64,000 nt of DNA from Candidatus Burkholderia humilis (GTDB lineage: Bacteria; Pseudomonadota; Gammaproteobacteria; Burkholderiales; Burkholderiaceae), in NCBI GenBank assembly GCA_001184405.1, contig LFMX01000004.1, positions 1 to 64,000 of the forward strand. Direction: 5' to 3'. The notes below the pieces were generated by a model. The model was not told the origin of the DNA. It did not search any database and worked only from the letters and a program-made list of their open reading frames with translations. Numbering within the stretch: the first letter of the stretch is position 1; each line of letters starts with the position of its first letter. The position numbers were made by a program, and so were the translations under genes. Below, in pieces: positions 1-9,575 of this stretch.

Positions 1-146
1 GGATCAACAATTTCAACGGGTGGACGGTCGACGACAGCGTGCCCGATCGAGACGGCGCAGCACGGTTGAAACTTTCCGTGTCGACCGCAGCTTTAGTGAG
101 ATGAACCCGAGTCTCGAACAAACCGGCGGAACGAGCAGCCAGAAAG

Positions 147-512
147 ATGGACAAACTCGATATCGATGACATGCCGGGCGCGCGCGCCGACCTGTTGTGC
201 TTTCTGGTCGCAACCGTCGCCGCGTCCCACACGCTGACGTACGAGTGGCGGGTCGACCATCTGATCGAAAGCTGTCGAATCTGGCTCGCGCGAAACGTCG
301 TTTCGATGAACTGGCTAGATCGGGTCCTCCTCGGTCAGCTGGCTCTGAAGATTGCGAAGCGCGAGTTGAAGGAAGCAGGCATTGCGGTTCGGCAACGTGA
401 CGTGCAAGCACTGTTCACCAGCGAGATGGGGCTCAACCACGCAAGCACAGTGGTCCAGAAGATGATGAAACTGTGCAGGGAATCGCTCTCACCTGATCCG
501 CCGTTTGTGTGA
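147..512 (+). CDS. Hypothetical protein, 121 aa
   Basis: The open frame of 121 codons has codon use like the GC-rich neighbours. The protein is leucine- and alanine-rich, predicted mostly helical, without a signal peptide or a motif I recognise. No strong ribosome binding site precedes the ATG; AGAAAG lies just upstream. It ends about 30 bases before the SRAP start, so the two could have been co-transcribed. I cannot assign a function. An accessory-element origin is suggested only by the neighbouring IS and broken genes. Confidence 0.5.
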   Translation: MDKLDIDDMPGARADLLCFLVATVAASHTLTYEWRVDHLIESCRIWLARNVVSMNWLDRVLLGQLALKIAKRELKEAGIAVRQRDVQALFTSEMGLNHASTVVQKMMKLCRESLSPDPPFV

Positions 513-749
513 GTCACTGAATCGATCAAGGAGACAACGCATGTGCTACTCGGCTCAAATCCAGGCGGATTATCGAAAGTACGTGAAGACCTTCGGTGCA
601 CACATGGACATCGAGGAATTTGCGCGCCTTTACTTCGAACGCGCCGAGGGCAGCAAGGCGAAAATCCCGAAGGCCGTCGACGACAGTTTCCTCGATCCGC
701 AAACTGACGTTGAGCGGCAGATCAAAGCTTCCATCGATAAGTTCAATCT

Positions 750-2064
750 ATGGCCAGCCCGAATTTTGCAACCTCTGGTTTTGACAGTGTGTGGTTTGCG
801 CAAATCTATCCGGAATCATGCCGGACGCTCGTCCGTTGTTCCGAGATGAAAACCGCACCGGTCGAATCTCAAAATGTCGGTAGCTGCTTGTGAGCTGTAG
901 AACTTGTCAGGTTATTCGTCCGGTCGCTGAGCCGTTGACCATCAACCTCCAGCAGTCGCAAAACCTGGTTAGCAAAATCTCAACTTGTGCGAACCAACAA
1001 CGAACCGTGATATTCCGTGTGTTTTGTGAGAACTGCCCACACAATCCGAGCACGCTTGTTGGCGAGCGCGCATGCAACGACATTCGAGTGTCGTCGAGTC
1101 AACAGGATCCATTCTCCGAGCCTGTCGTTACGTTTGTGCACGTGTTGTATGACGGCACGCGCGCCTTGCACGAGCAGATGACGCAGATGTTTGTCACCGC
1201 GTTTGCTGATGCCACATAACGTTGCTCGTCCTCTCGTGCTCTTCTGACGTGGGACCAGTCCGATCGACGCCGCGAAATTTCTTCCGCCCGCATACTGCTC
1301 GATGCTTCCGATCTCCGATGCGAGCAAGCTTGCCGATGATCCCGATCCCTGAGATAGAGAGCAATCGAGCGGCGTTCTCGTCCTCATGAAGTTGCGCAAT
1401 CAGTTCCTTCTCGGTCTCGACAACTTGTGCGTCGAGATAATTATAGTGTTCGTGCAGTCGTTGAATGATTTGGAGAAGCCTAAGCGGAAGATCATGGATC
1501 GCGATGACATCAGGCAAACGACGCAAGGTTGCTTTGGACATTGGCACCACGACGCCAAACTCGAGCAAGATGCCGTGAATTCGATTGATGGTGGCCGTAC
1601 GTTCAGTCACCAAACCCTCACGCGTTCGATGTAACGCGGCTAGAAATTGCTGGGCTTCTGTTCGAGGCTCGACGAAGCGCATCGCTGGTCGGGACGCGGC
1701 TTCACAGATCGCCTCAACATCGATGTAGTCATTCTTGTTGCTCTTCACGAACGGCCGCACGTATTGCGGCGAAATCAGCTTGGTCACATGCCCCATCGCG
1801 TTCAGCTTGCATGCTAGCCAGTGCGAGCCAGCACAAGCTTCCATGACGACAGTAACGGCTTTGAGATTGCTGAAGAAGGAAAGCAACTGCTGACGCGAAA
1901 GCTTCTTGCGAAAGATCGCATGCCCCTTCGCATCCTGCCCGTGAATGTGAAACACATGCTTGCCCAGATCGATACCGATCAGCGTGACCTCGTCCATGTC
2001 ACCCTCCCTCAACGTTGGATCGAACCTCTCATCGTAGGACGATCGCCGGGATCGGGCTGGCCAT
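750..2064 (-). mobile_element. IS110 family element, IS1111-like group
   Basis: The element interrupts the SRAP gene between about 748 and 2075. A 13-base inverted repeat lies near both ends: ATGGCCAGCCCGA at 750-762 and its exact reverse complement at 2052-2064. Subterminal inverted repeats of this kind separate the IS1111 group from other IS110 elements. The transposase gene runs on the minus strand (1997 to 980). About 215 bases between the left repeat and the gene's 3' end are non-coding, which is where the bridge RNA of IS1111-group elements is expected. I saw no target duplication, as usual for IS110. Confidence 0.8.
980..1997 (-). pseudogene. IS110/IS1111 family transposase, frameshifted
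   Basis: The start at 1997 gives an N-terminus with the RuvC-like motif IGIDLGKHVFHIHGQD, whose first Asp belongs to the DEDD active site. A DYIDVEAICEA segment follows. The C-terminal Tnp_20 domain is split: LLSISGIGIIGKLARIGDR is in one frame, and FAASIGLVPRQKSTRGR onward, with the RGDKHLRHLLVQGARA motif, is in another. The shift lies near 1300-1330, and part of the linker around the conserved G-I-G-x-x-T region is degraded. The element is therefore non-autonomous. Intact relatives are about 340 residues. Confidence 0.85.
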
Positions 2065-2538
2065 TCCATTATGTCGCGCAAGCAACAAAGCTTGAGCAAG
2101 AGCTCTTCAAGCAACGGACACGTCTCGCGAAGGCCGAGCGCGCGTTGCAAATGAAGGTGACGAAAGCCGCATCAGAAGACAAACGCATCGCCACGAACAA
2201 AATTGAGGCGGCCCTACGCGGTCTTGAAGATATCAATCGAACTGAGCCAAAGCCGTGCGATTCACGGACCTTTCCTGAGTCTTATGCGCCCGTGCTCGTG
2301 ATGGAAAACGGCAACTATGTGGTCAAACCGATGCGCTACAAGTGCCGTATTGCTGGCAAGCCTGCAAACTACGACAAACGCCCGGCTCGACAATTTGGAA
2401 GCCCTCACGACGCTGCGTGACCATGAGTAGGGACCGTTCTCATCGGCGGCATTCCAACGGTCGAAAATCTGCATGACCGAAGAATGTTTTGAAGGTGCTA
2501 TCGTGTGCCGACCCTCATCCACGACAGCTAACTCGTAC

Positions 2539-2733
2539 ATGAAAAAGCCTGCTCATCTCATCGCGGCGTTGCTCTTCTGCTGCGCATCGACTTCCACATT
2601 TGCAGCGGGCTGCCTGAAGGGCGCTGCCGCAGGATGTGCTATTGGACACCACGAAGCGTCAAAGAAGCAGAAAGCGGCGAAGTTAGCCGCGGCCAGTGCG
2701 CGCCGCCGGCGAATTAACGACTGCGGAAAATAG
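2539..2733 (+). CDS. Small secreted glycine-zipper-like protein, 64 aa
   Basis: An ATG at 2539 starts a typical Sec signal peptide (MKK, a leucine/alanine core, cleavage after TFA-A). The mature part is short: GCLKGAAAGCAIGHHEASKK followed by a Lys/Ala/Arg tail. Burkholderia relatives I know of this type have a longer glycine-zipper section (GAAVG...GHYAGHH...GA) between the two GC-containing motifs. This copy therefore looks internally shortened, possibly by recombination between the repeated GAAAG-like stretches. Function is unknown; glycine-zipper proteins usually sit in or against the outer membrane. Confidence 0.55.
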   Translation: MKKPAHLIAALLFCCASTSTFAAGCLKGAAAGCAIGHHEASKKQKAAKLAAASARRRRINDCGK

Positions 2734-3025
2734 CCAGGCGTGAACGCACTCGATCGATCGCGCCTGGTTTCACAAAGCTGTCAGCCCTCGAAACAATCTA
2801 GACGGGCGCATGCCTAACGGCAATGCTGCCCCTTCCCGAGAACGTTTCATCAGATGTTTTCTCCTTCAATCCTTGCGGCACGGACTTGCTGAGAGTTGTT
2901 GTCCGAACGGACAATAATGCTTTGTCGGATTAGTGGTTAACCCTAGAGTTGAGCTTGCCTACACTGGAATCATTGAAACGCAAACAGGGCTGTTTGCGAA
3001 AAACAAAGATCCGGAGGTAAGCACC

Positions 3026-3328
3026 ATGAAACTCGCATCTATCATCGCCGCCGCTGCTCTCGCCATTCCCGCCGTCTCGTCGTTCGCTCAATCGAACCAA
3101 CCGTTGACGCGCGCTGAAGTGAAGGCGCAGCTCGTGCAACTCGAACGCGCAGGCTACAACCCAAACACGAATAGCACGACGTATCCGGCGGACATCCAAG
3201 CCGCACAAGCCAAGGTAGCGGCGCAAAACGGTCAAAGCTATGGCGGTGTCGCGGAGGGCACGTCGGCATCGGGCACCGTTCCTGCACTCGCCGGTGCCAC
3301 CGCGCAACCGGTCTACTTTGGTCACTAA
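3026..3328 (+). CDS. DUF4148 domain protein, periplasmic, 100 aa
   Basis: A strong ribosome binding site (GGAGGT at 3013-3018) sets the ATG at 3026. Residues 1-21 form a Sec signal peptide with cleavage after SFA. The mature start QSNQPLTRAEVKAQLVQLE is the signature of DUF4148, a family abundant in Burkholderia and relatives. A Y-N-P-N-T...YPADIQAAQAKVAAQ segment follows, also typical. Length is normal for the family and no lesion is visible. Molecular function is unknown. One of the few clearly intact genes in this part of the window. Confidence 0.85.
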   Translation: MKLASIIAAAALAIPAVSSFAQSNQPLTRAEVKAQLVQLERAGYNPNTNSTTYPADIQAAQAKVAAQNGQSYGGVAEGTSASGTVPALAGATAQPVYFGH

Positions 3329-4178
3329 GCCGCACGGCTAGACAACGAGGCTTACTGACTTCAGATACAACATGTTGGCCGCTGTCGGTGTCGACGGACG
3401 GCCAGTTTGCATTTACGGACCTCCGCCATCGAATTAACCGATGGCTTGCCCAGTTCACAGAGGGATCATGACCTGGGCCTTTTTCGTCTCTACCGCTTGT
3501 TCGGTCGTGCGACCCGTTCGTCCGCACAATAAAGAAAAGAGCGTCGCGAGCTCTCGCACTCACGACGACCAAAAGCGCTCATGGTCGAGATAAGGAGCGA
3601 GGAGACAGATGAATGATAGATGGCATTCCTACAGCGGTATCGTTTGAACAAGTGGAGGTTTGCGCCGTTTATGGCTGTTTCGATTTCGCAAACTTGTCAC
3701 GCGATTATTGCCGTCTTCATTGGAGATTCAGCTTGAACGGTAGAAACGGAAGGGCTTCGCCATCAACGAAAGCGAAAGCGCACCGTACAGCAAATCGATA
3801 GGCGCCATCCCTGCTCGCGAATAGCTTCTCCGTCTTCCTCAAGAGGAGGCACGCGCAACGAACGTGCGCCCGACCCGCGCGACGGACGGCTGAATCGCGG
3901 CGCCATGGTGATAGAAGATCATCGTGCGGTCTCCTGTCTTGTTCGAGTGAACTCAGGATATCGCGAAAAAATAATGACGCACGCGAATTTACGTTTCTTG
4001 ATCATCCGCTTAATCAGCGTCTTGTTTCCATATATCTCGCAATTGGTTACCATCTCTCGAAAGGATTTGAAAGCGTCAACGTGGCGTGCGCCATACATAA
4101 GCTGAAGAACGATCACTCGGCCATTAGTTTTCCGATCGAACTTTAATATACTGCCTGCTCAAAGGTTTTGAGGGCAGG
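3329..4178. other. Intergenic stretch without a convincing gene
   Basis: About 850 bases separate the DUF4148 gene from the next recognisable frame. A 62-codon frame at 3613-3801 (plus) contains VCAVYGCFDFANLSRDYCRLH, which has a cysteine spacing loosely like a small zinc-binding protein, but it lacks a good start context and I do not rely on it. The sequence becomes AT-richer around 3930-4160, with no repeat or terminator I can defend. Confidence 0.4.
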
Positions 4179-4886
4179 ATGATGTGGCAAGCGCAATGGC
4201 AGCAGATATTGGCTTTAATGACGCAAATCAATTGGCCGAATTGGCTCGCCATCGTCGGTACATCCAGCGCTATAAGCTCCATAGTCGTACTGTTCATGCA
4301 GGGCGTGCGGAACAAGTTCGTTCGTCGACGCGAGCGAAACGACGCGGCGTTAGAGGTGGCCATGTCCCTCGAAGCCTACGCGCGATCGTGTCGCGCGATG
4401 ATTCATCGTGCCGACTGGGTGCGCGCAGAAGCTTAAGCGATCCAAAAACTGCGAAGCGCTATCGAGCGCAATGCTGCCGAGCTTCCTTTTTCCGGAGACA
4501 GTTCAGTGGCGGCAGTTCAGCCACAAGGTTGTGTCCGAGTTGCGCGACTTTCCAGCCAGGGTTCACGCTGGGCGCGAAGAGTTGAGCGGGTTTGCTGTAT
4601 ATGGCGATCTAGCTGTTTTCTGCGCGGAGGTCACCTTTGAAAGTGCGAAAGCAGCCCGTGATGCGTTGAGCTTGGCACGAGAGACACGGAAGAAGCACGG
4701 ATGCGTGCCTTGGCGTTCCGGTGCAAGGATGGCGATCTCTACCTCGAACTGCAGCGACTGATTGCAAGTTTGGAAGCAGCGAGGCAAGTCCGTGGTGAAC
4801 AGACACCCAGTAGAACACTCAATGACCCCAGCATGCCGCCCGGATCATCTGCCGGCGAAACCCGCGTCGCTCTTTCATAACGATAT
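4179..4886 (+). pseudogene. Membrane-anchored hypothetical protein, frameshifted
   Basis: The first 85 codons encode an N-terminal hydrophobic segment (about residues 20-40, WLAIVGTSSAISSIVVLFMQG) followed by a basic VRNKFVRRRERNDAALE stretch and a helical region. This frame stops at 4436. The continuation is in a second frame (VSELRDFPARVHAGREELSGF ... AKAARDALSLARETRKKHG) and then a third (DGDLYLELQRLIASLEAARQ), giving at least two indels. Read together, the parent was a protein of roughly 230 residues with one N-terminal membrane helix and a helical cytoplasmic body. I do not recognise the family. Confidence 0.55.
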
Positions 4887-4915
4887 CTCGAGAGAACCCC
4901 GACTGAACAGTTGTT

Positions 4916-5290
4916 ATGCCAGTTTCCAAAAAGAGGAAATCACCGAAGAGATCTGCGCGGCCTCAATCGAAGCGACTGCTGTTGCCCATGCCGAGCAACG
5001 AAGCGGACGCCATGTGTTTTCGAACGCGCATTGCACTGGAGACAGTCCGGCAAGGGCTGGCAGCCGATCAAGAGGCAACCATCCTCGCGCAGCAGTCCTG
5101 TTGACGAGTTTTCTCATCGAAGCGGGTTACGGCTTACTTGACTTTCCTTTCGTTCGTCATGTCGAACAGCGTGTGCTGTCGATTCTCGACACGGGAAAAT
5201 TGACTGGTCACTGGAATTTCGACGAACCGATTGTCGAATCGTACATGGACGCCTCCAGTTTGCCAAGCTTTCATTCCGTGACAGCAAGAA
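4916..5290 (+). pseudogene. Hypothetical protein with basic N-terminus, frameshifted
   Basis: An ATG at 4916 starts MPVSKKRKSPKRSARPQSKR, a strongly basic tail, and a helical segment (RTRIALETVRQGLAADQEAT). That frame closes at 5104. The neighbouring frame continues naturally with LLTSFLIEAGYGLLDFPFVR and a segment ending FDEPIVESYM. The break is a single indel near 5098. The basic tail plus helices resemble small accessory-element proteins, but I cannot name a family. The sequence after about 5290 is not clearly coding. Confidence 0.5.
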
Positions 5291-5714
5291 GAGGAAGGTT
5301 GCACCCGTACATTCGGACTTTTCACGCGAGACACTTTTGCTCGCTGTCCCTGATGGGATGTGCTGGAGCCCAGAGATCGTCGTCAAGTATGGGTCTGGCC
5401 ATTTCCTTTTCGCCGTCGAAACAACGATCAGGTTAACAGGAACGGCCTGAAGTAAATAGCCCCATCCATCATTTTGTTAAAGCTTCTTAGGCACCGACAA
5501 CTACACCCGTCGACCGGCCAAGATAGTTGTCGCTGACCGGCCGTGCTGCTTGACGCTGTCTAACGCGTCGAGCGGGAGACTGTCCGACTCATAGTGCAAG
5601 AGCCAAATACTGCTATCGCGGCGCCAAAATCACGATTTGCATCCGCTCCTGCTGCTTCCGCGAATCGCGGCTGTGCCTTCACTCTTCTCAAGGCTAATCT
5701 ACGGAGAACATAAA

Positions 5715-5945
5715 TTGAAAACTCCATTATCACTACACGCCCTGTCCGGCGTCTGGTCAAAAGCTATCGCGCGCGATGAGCCAACGATCGCATTTGAAGT
5801 CACAAACGGTTTGGGGCGATTCCTATTCATGATGTTCTTTGACCTTGAGGACAAGACCACGAAGGACCGCCTATTTGTGTTCCTGCTTCAGTTGGACGGA
5901 AAATCCGGCCCACCATTTGACGAAGCTTTTTTGTCAGCGCACTGA
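5715..5945 (+). CDS. Hypothetical protein, 76 aa, TTG start
   Basis: I prefer the TTG at 5715 because GGAGA lies eight bases upstream (5703-5707) and the residues before it look non-coding. The protein contains a run FLFMMFFDLEDKTTKDRLFV and ends AFLSAH. It is mixed alpha/beta by composition, with no signal peptide and no motif I recognise. It may be an accessory-element gene. Its flanks (5440-5714 and 5946-6380) hold no convincing gene; a degraded frame around 6110-6230 reads YSTDAPAAVAAYIENLKK. Confidence 0.45.
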   Translation: MKTPLSLHALSGVWSKAIARDEPTIAFEVTNGLGRFLFMMFFDLEDKTTKDRLFVFLLQLDGKSGPPFDEAFLSAH

Positions 5946-6383
5946 AACGCTACGTTGCCGGCCTCCTTGCCTCTGTCGGAAAAAGTTGAAACCTTGAGGG
6001 CGAACATGCCGGCTCTCCGGAACCGATTGAGCAATTATCCTCGACGATCACGACAGGACTGAACTCATTGGGGAGAAGCAGCTCCCGTCACAACAGCGGC
6101 CGAGAGAAAAGACATTACGAAAACTTTACTTATATTCGACCGATGCCCCTGCGGCCGTTGCTGCCTACATTGAGAATCTCAAAAAGCGGAATTGTACGGT
6201 GGCATGGCGTATTCCGGGTACACCATAGACTTGCCGCGATATCTCCAGCAGGAGAGTTGTTCATCGCTTCGCCTGGGATCGTCGCAGCAGCGGTCGAACG
6301 CTCGACGCGAAATCTAACGAGCAACGCCCACTGTGGTTCGACAAGGCATATTCATGGCACAACTGCCTCGTCATCCGCGACGC

Positions 6384-6653
6384 TCAGCAGCTCCCGCGCA
6401 CTTTCGCAAGCGCACGGAACTGCGCTCCGTTCGCTTCCGCTTGTCGGCTAAACTTGAGAAGACCAATTTCATCTTCGCCGGCTCGAACCGCCTTTGCGTC
6501 TTCAAAATTCGATCGAATCCGCTCCAAATGCGCTTCATCGTCAGTTGGAACGCCCGCCTCCATTAGGTGCTCGGTCATGGTCAGCTTGCGAAGTTGCAGC
6601 AGAAAAGACTCGTCGGTGGCAGACGCCACTCGCAATGTTATCTCGAGTTCCAT
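6384..6653 (-). pseudogene. GNAT acetyltransferase, N-terminal fragment
   Basis: Starting at 6653 the minus strand encodes LRVASATDESFLLQLRKLTM, the usual beta1/alpha1 opening of a GNAT N-acetyltransferase. TEHLMEAGVPTDDEAHLERI and GEDEIGLLKFSR (beta2/beta3) follow. The acetyl-CoA-binding motif (Q/R-x-x-G-x-G/A) that should come about 25 residues later is absent; the frame runs into unrelated residues and stops at 6384. Only about the first 70 residues of a 140-160 residue enzyme remain. The substrate cannot be told. The 400 bases on its 5' side (6654-7049) hold no gene I can support. Confidence 0.7.
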
Positions 6654-7049
6654 TTGATTGTGGAGGGATCTCTGCGAACGTCGATCGTTGACGATGTTGC
6701 CACCGCTGTTAATGATCTCCATTTGCCTGGCGATGTAATCCACACGGGAACGGGTGATGTGGGAACCCTTACGGCCAACGATACGCCGACACCCGATCGC
6801 GCGGGTAAGCGAGTTCCAGAATCTCTTCGAGTTGGTTGCCTCCGAACAGATAGGCGTTGTGGGCGTCGAGTCGTAAAACGCAATAAAACTGTCAATCCGG
6901 AATCGAGGCGCCAGCGGGATCTACGGGTGCGGATTGACGACTTTAAGTCCAGTCCGAACGAAATAGAGTCGTCAATTCGCCTTCTATTACTACTGTGTCA
7001 TAAAATCCATGGCATTCTAAGAGCTTCTTCATCCTTTCATGAGAAAGCG

Positions 7050-8445
7050 ATGGACTGGGAAGCATCGTTCGACGAGTACATGGAACACCTATGTGAGGCG
7101 ATTGGACACAGTGATCGTCGTGCCGGTCTGGTGGGCTATTGTCAGGGGCTGATGCTACCGATTGCGCGTAAGAGTGTTGAGCCGCTGGCGGCCCATCTCG
7201 AGCTGCATCGCGTAAGTGCCCGGCACCAGTCCCTGCATCACTTCGTTTTCCAAATCCGAATGGTCTGACGCTGCATTAGTTGAACAGGTTCGGCGCTGGG
7301 TATTGCCGCATATGGATCCGTCAAGCGGGCTGTACTGGATCATTGACGACACCGGTTTTCCGAAGAAGGGAAAGTATTCAGTGGGCGTGGCGCGGCAATA
7401 TTGTGGACAGCTGGGTAAGCAGGATAATTGCCAGGTGGCCGTGAGCCTGTCCGTAGCTACCACGGAGGCGAGCCTGCCCGTCGCTTATCAGCTTTACCTT
7501 CCGAAGGAGTGGGCGGAGGATCCGGCGAGACGGCAGTTGGCTGGGGTTCCCGAGGAAATTGGGTTTGCGACCAAGCCGCAGATCGCGATCAAACAGCTGC
7601 GCGAAGCACGACAAAGCGGTGCCCCGAACGGTGTGGTGCTGGCTGACGCGGGTTATGGGAACGACACGGTGTTTCGTGACGGCGTTAGTGAAATGGGACT
7701 GCAATACGCGGTGGGTATCCAGTCGAGCACTCGCGTATGGCCACCGGGCGCCGCCCCATTGCCTGCTGAATCCTCAAAAGGCAAGGCTGGTCGGCCAAGA
7801 AGCCTTCAGCGACGAGGGCCGGGACATAATTCCGTCGCAGTCAAAGACTTGGCGCTAGCGCTCGGACCATCCCACTATCAGACCGTATCATGGCGCGAAG
7901 GTACGCGTACCGCCCTGAGTTCGCGCTTTGGGGCGTTGCGGGCGCGAGCCTCACATCGTGATTATTGGCGGGCTGCGCCGCGCGATGAAGAATGGCTGCT
8001 TATCGAGTGGCCCATCGGAGAACTCGAACCAACCAAATACTGGCTTTCAACATTGCCAGAAGAGACAGCTGTCGAACATCTCGTTCACGTTGCCAAAATG
8101 CGCTGGCGCATTGAACGCGACTACCAGGACCTCAAGCAGGAGTTCGGCCTTGGACACTTCGAAGGGCGTGGATGGCGCGGATTTCATCATCACGCATCGC
8201 TATGTATGGCCGTCTATGGGTTTCTCATCGCGCAGCGCCTCAATGAAGGCGGTAAAAAACTTCGAAATCCGCGGTGCACCTGCCTTACCCACGGACTACA
8301 TCCCCCGCAGCTCCCCAGCGAATGCAGTGATACGTAGCTGACTCAATCGCAACTCTGTGCTGGCGAATTGCTGCATACATCGCCAGGCGATTAGAGATAT
8401 GCCCATATTGCCACACTACCTCAAAATTCGCGTGGTCATTCTAGC
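7050..8445 (+). pseudogene. IS701 family DDE transposase, frameshifted
   Basis: The start MDWEASFDEYMEHLCEAIGH is typical of IS701 transposases. The frame breaks at about 7245, where a run of four T replaces the expected three. It resumes with SKSEWSDAALVEQVRRWVLP and the first catalytic Asp in WIIDDTGFPKKGKYSVGV. The second Asp is in VLADAGYG and the Glu in RWRIERDYQDLKQEFGLGHFEG. A second indel near 8260-8280 scrambles the C-terminus, whose expected end (IAAYIARRLEICPYC) appears in another frame near 8360-8410. I could not identify reliable terminal inverted repeats. Confidence 0.85.
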
Positions 8446-8559
8446 CGCCGAGCTTACTGGCGCGATAACATCGTGCCGCGGCATTGGCCAGCGCTGCAGC
8501 ATGCATACATCCGCTTCAGGGCCGTTGTCCTGTCCCTTCCACGTCAAGCTGGTAATCAA

Positions 8560-8795
8560 TCAGTATCTCTCCCCCTCTTCTATTGTGCATATCGTGCGGA
8601 TGAAGGTCAGACTACCGCGCTGTTCGGCTTCGCTGTTGGGCGAACAGCTGTGATTGATCCAGCGGGCAGAATTGCCACCTTGTGCGCCATCGATGATGCG
8701 ACCGTCATCTAGACTCAAGAAAAAGGTATGTCCGTTTTCTGCATTCGATCTGAGGTACCGAACGCATGCGAGGTACGGACAGCAATGCGACGCAT
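8560..8795 (-). pseudogene. SET-domain protein, fragment
   Basis: The minus strand contains the SET core GGNSARWINHSCSPNSEAE, in which N-H-S-C-x-P-N is the AdoMet-binding signature of SET methyltransferases. It is preceded by HTFFLSLDDGRIIDGAQ and followed by FIRTICTIEEGE, matching the order of the small bacterial SET proteins of Burkholderia (about 150-170 aa). An N-terminal MRRIAVRTSHAFG is present in another frame just upstream, and the middle of the domain is deleted. The terminal YDYG and post-SET Cys cluster are missing. Clearly a remnant. Native substrates of bacterial SET proteins are largely unknown. Confidence 0.75.
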
Positions 8796-8881
8796 ACGGT
8801 GTTCTCAGGAAAGGAGCTGTAAAAGTTGGGGTTCGACGAGCGACAGGCATAATCACACTTCATCGCACGCGCTTACCGCCT

Positions 8882-9085
8882 ATGCCCGCATTAAAACGTC
8901 GCACAAAACTTAAGCGTAAACCGGCTCGAGGTACGTTGGTTCGCTACCGAAATCGCATTGTAGAAGTCTTGGGCGAAGCGCGTGGACAACGCGTCATGAT
9001 CCGTTGCATTCATCCGGATGGCCGAGAGCGTCAGACCGCTGTCAAGTGGATGAACCTCGTGCCGCTTGAAATGCAGCTTTTCTGA
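8882..9085 (+). CDS. Small basic hypothetical protein, 67 aa
   Basis: The frame encodes MPALKRRTKLKRKPARGTLV followed by RYRNRIVEVLGEARGQRVMI and a short beta-rich tail ending VPLEMQLF. The strong positive charge and the RIVEVLGEARGQRVMIR strand pattern suggest a small nucleic-acid-binding or SH3-like barrel protein, but I do not recognise the family. No clear ribosome binding site precedes the ATG. It does not overlap the SET remnant on the other strand, which ends at 8795. Could equally be a fragment. Confidence 0.45.
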   Translation: MPALKRRTKLKRKPARGTLVRYRNRIVEVLGEARGQRVMIRCIHPDGRERQTAVKWMNLVPLEMQLF

Positions 9086-9185
9086 TGAAATCAGTTCCAA
9101 AAGCGCGCGGCTGGCAAACTGGGCATGCGTCGCCGCTGGCTCATAGACAGCGGCTTCCAATGAACCGGCAAGCAAACCCGGTGCG

Positions 9186-9488
9186 TTACGTGTTGTGACG
9201 ATGATTATCCATGATCTTTTTGATCATGGAACGGTGGAGAAGATCATAAAGTGCCAACAAGTCTGCGGGCGTCTCCGGAAACCGTCCTCCGCTAAAGGCA
9301 TATTGCTGATGGAGGATCTGTTCCCCAATGTCATAAAGCGCTCGACGCGTAACGATGCAGGCATGTTTGCGTTTCAATTCCAACTGCGCATTCAGCGACG
9401 CGTGTCTCAACTCAGCGACAACGCTTGTTGGAAGGCGGGTTCGCTCGATCGGCACGGCTTCCTCGCAAGGGCATGGATGTAACGGCAT
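9186..9488 (-). CDS. Hypothetical protein, 100 aa
   Basis: The minus-strand frame encodes a helical protein with EQILHQQYAFSGGRFPETPA and DLLALYDLLHRSMIKKIMD near the C-terminus and an N-terminus rich in Pro and Cys. No signal peptide or known motif. Codon use is compatible with real coding sequence. The palindromic stretch TGATTATCCATGATCTTTTTGATCATGG sits inside its 3' end and is not a terminator. It lies convergent to the small basic gene and just downstream of the chemoreceptor pseudogene. Function unknown. Confidence 0.4.
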   Translation of the reverse strand: MPLHPCPCEEAVPIERTRLPTSVVAELRHASLNAQLELKRKHACIVTRRALYDIGEQILHQQYAFSGGRFPETPADLLALYDLLHRSMIKKIMDNHRHNT

Positions 9489-9575
9489 AACGACGTATCG
9501 AGCCAGAACTCAACGAAATATGGGGCGAGCTTGGGGCGAACTGCGCGTCCTTGTTAAGCGGCACGCCTTTGTAAC

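Larger units (their letters stand above)
541..2420 (+). pseudogene. SRAP-domain (HMCES/YedK-type) gene split by an IS110 element
   Basis: The protein begins Met-Cys-Tyr-Ser, and SRAP proteins use that Cys2 to cross-link to abasic sites in single-stranded DNA. The 5' part (541 to about 748) encodes roughly the first 69 residues, up to a DERQIKASIDKF-like segment. The reading resumes near 2070 with a charged helix and then the family sequence YAPVLVMENGNYVVKPMRY. Between the halves lies an IS1111-type element. The 3' part is further damaged: the conserved N-A-R-R-D-N-L segment is out of frame after about 2385 and the C-terminus is lost. Family knowledge: genotoxic-stress DNA-protein cross-linking. 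Identity is strong and the gene is certainly inactive. Confidence 0.82.
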
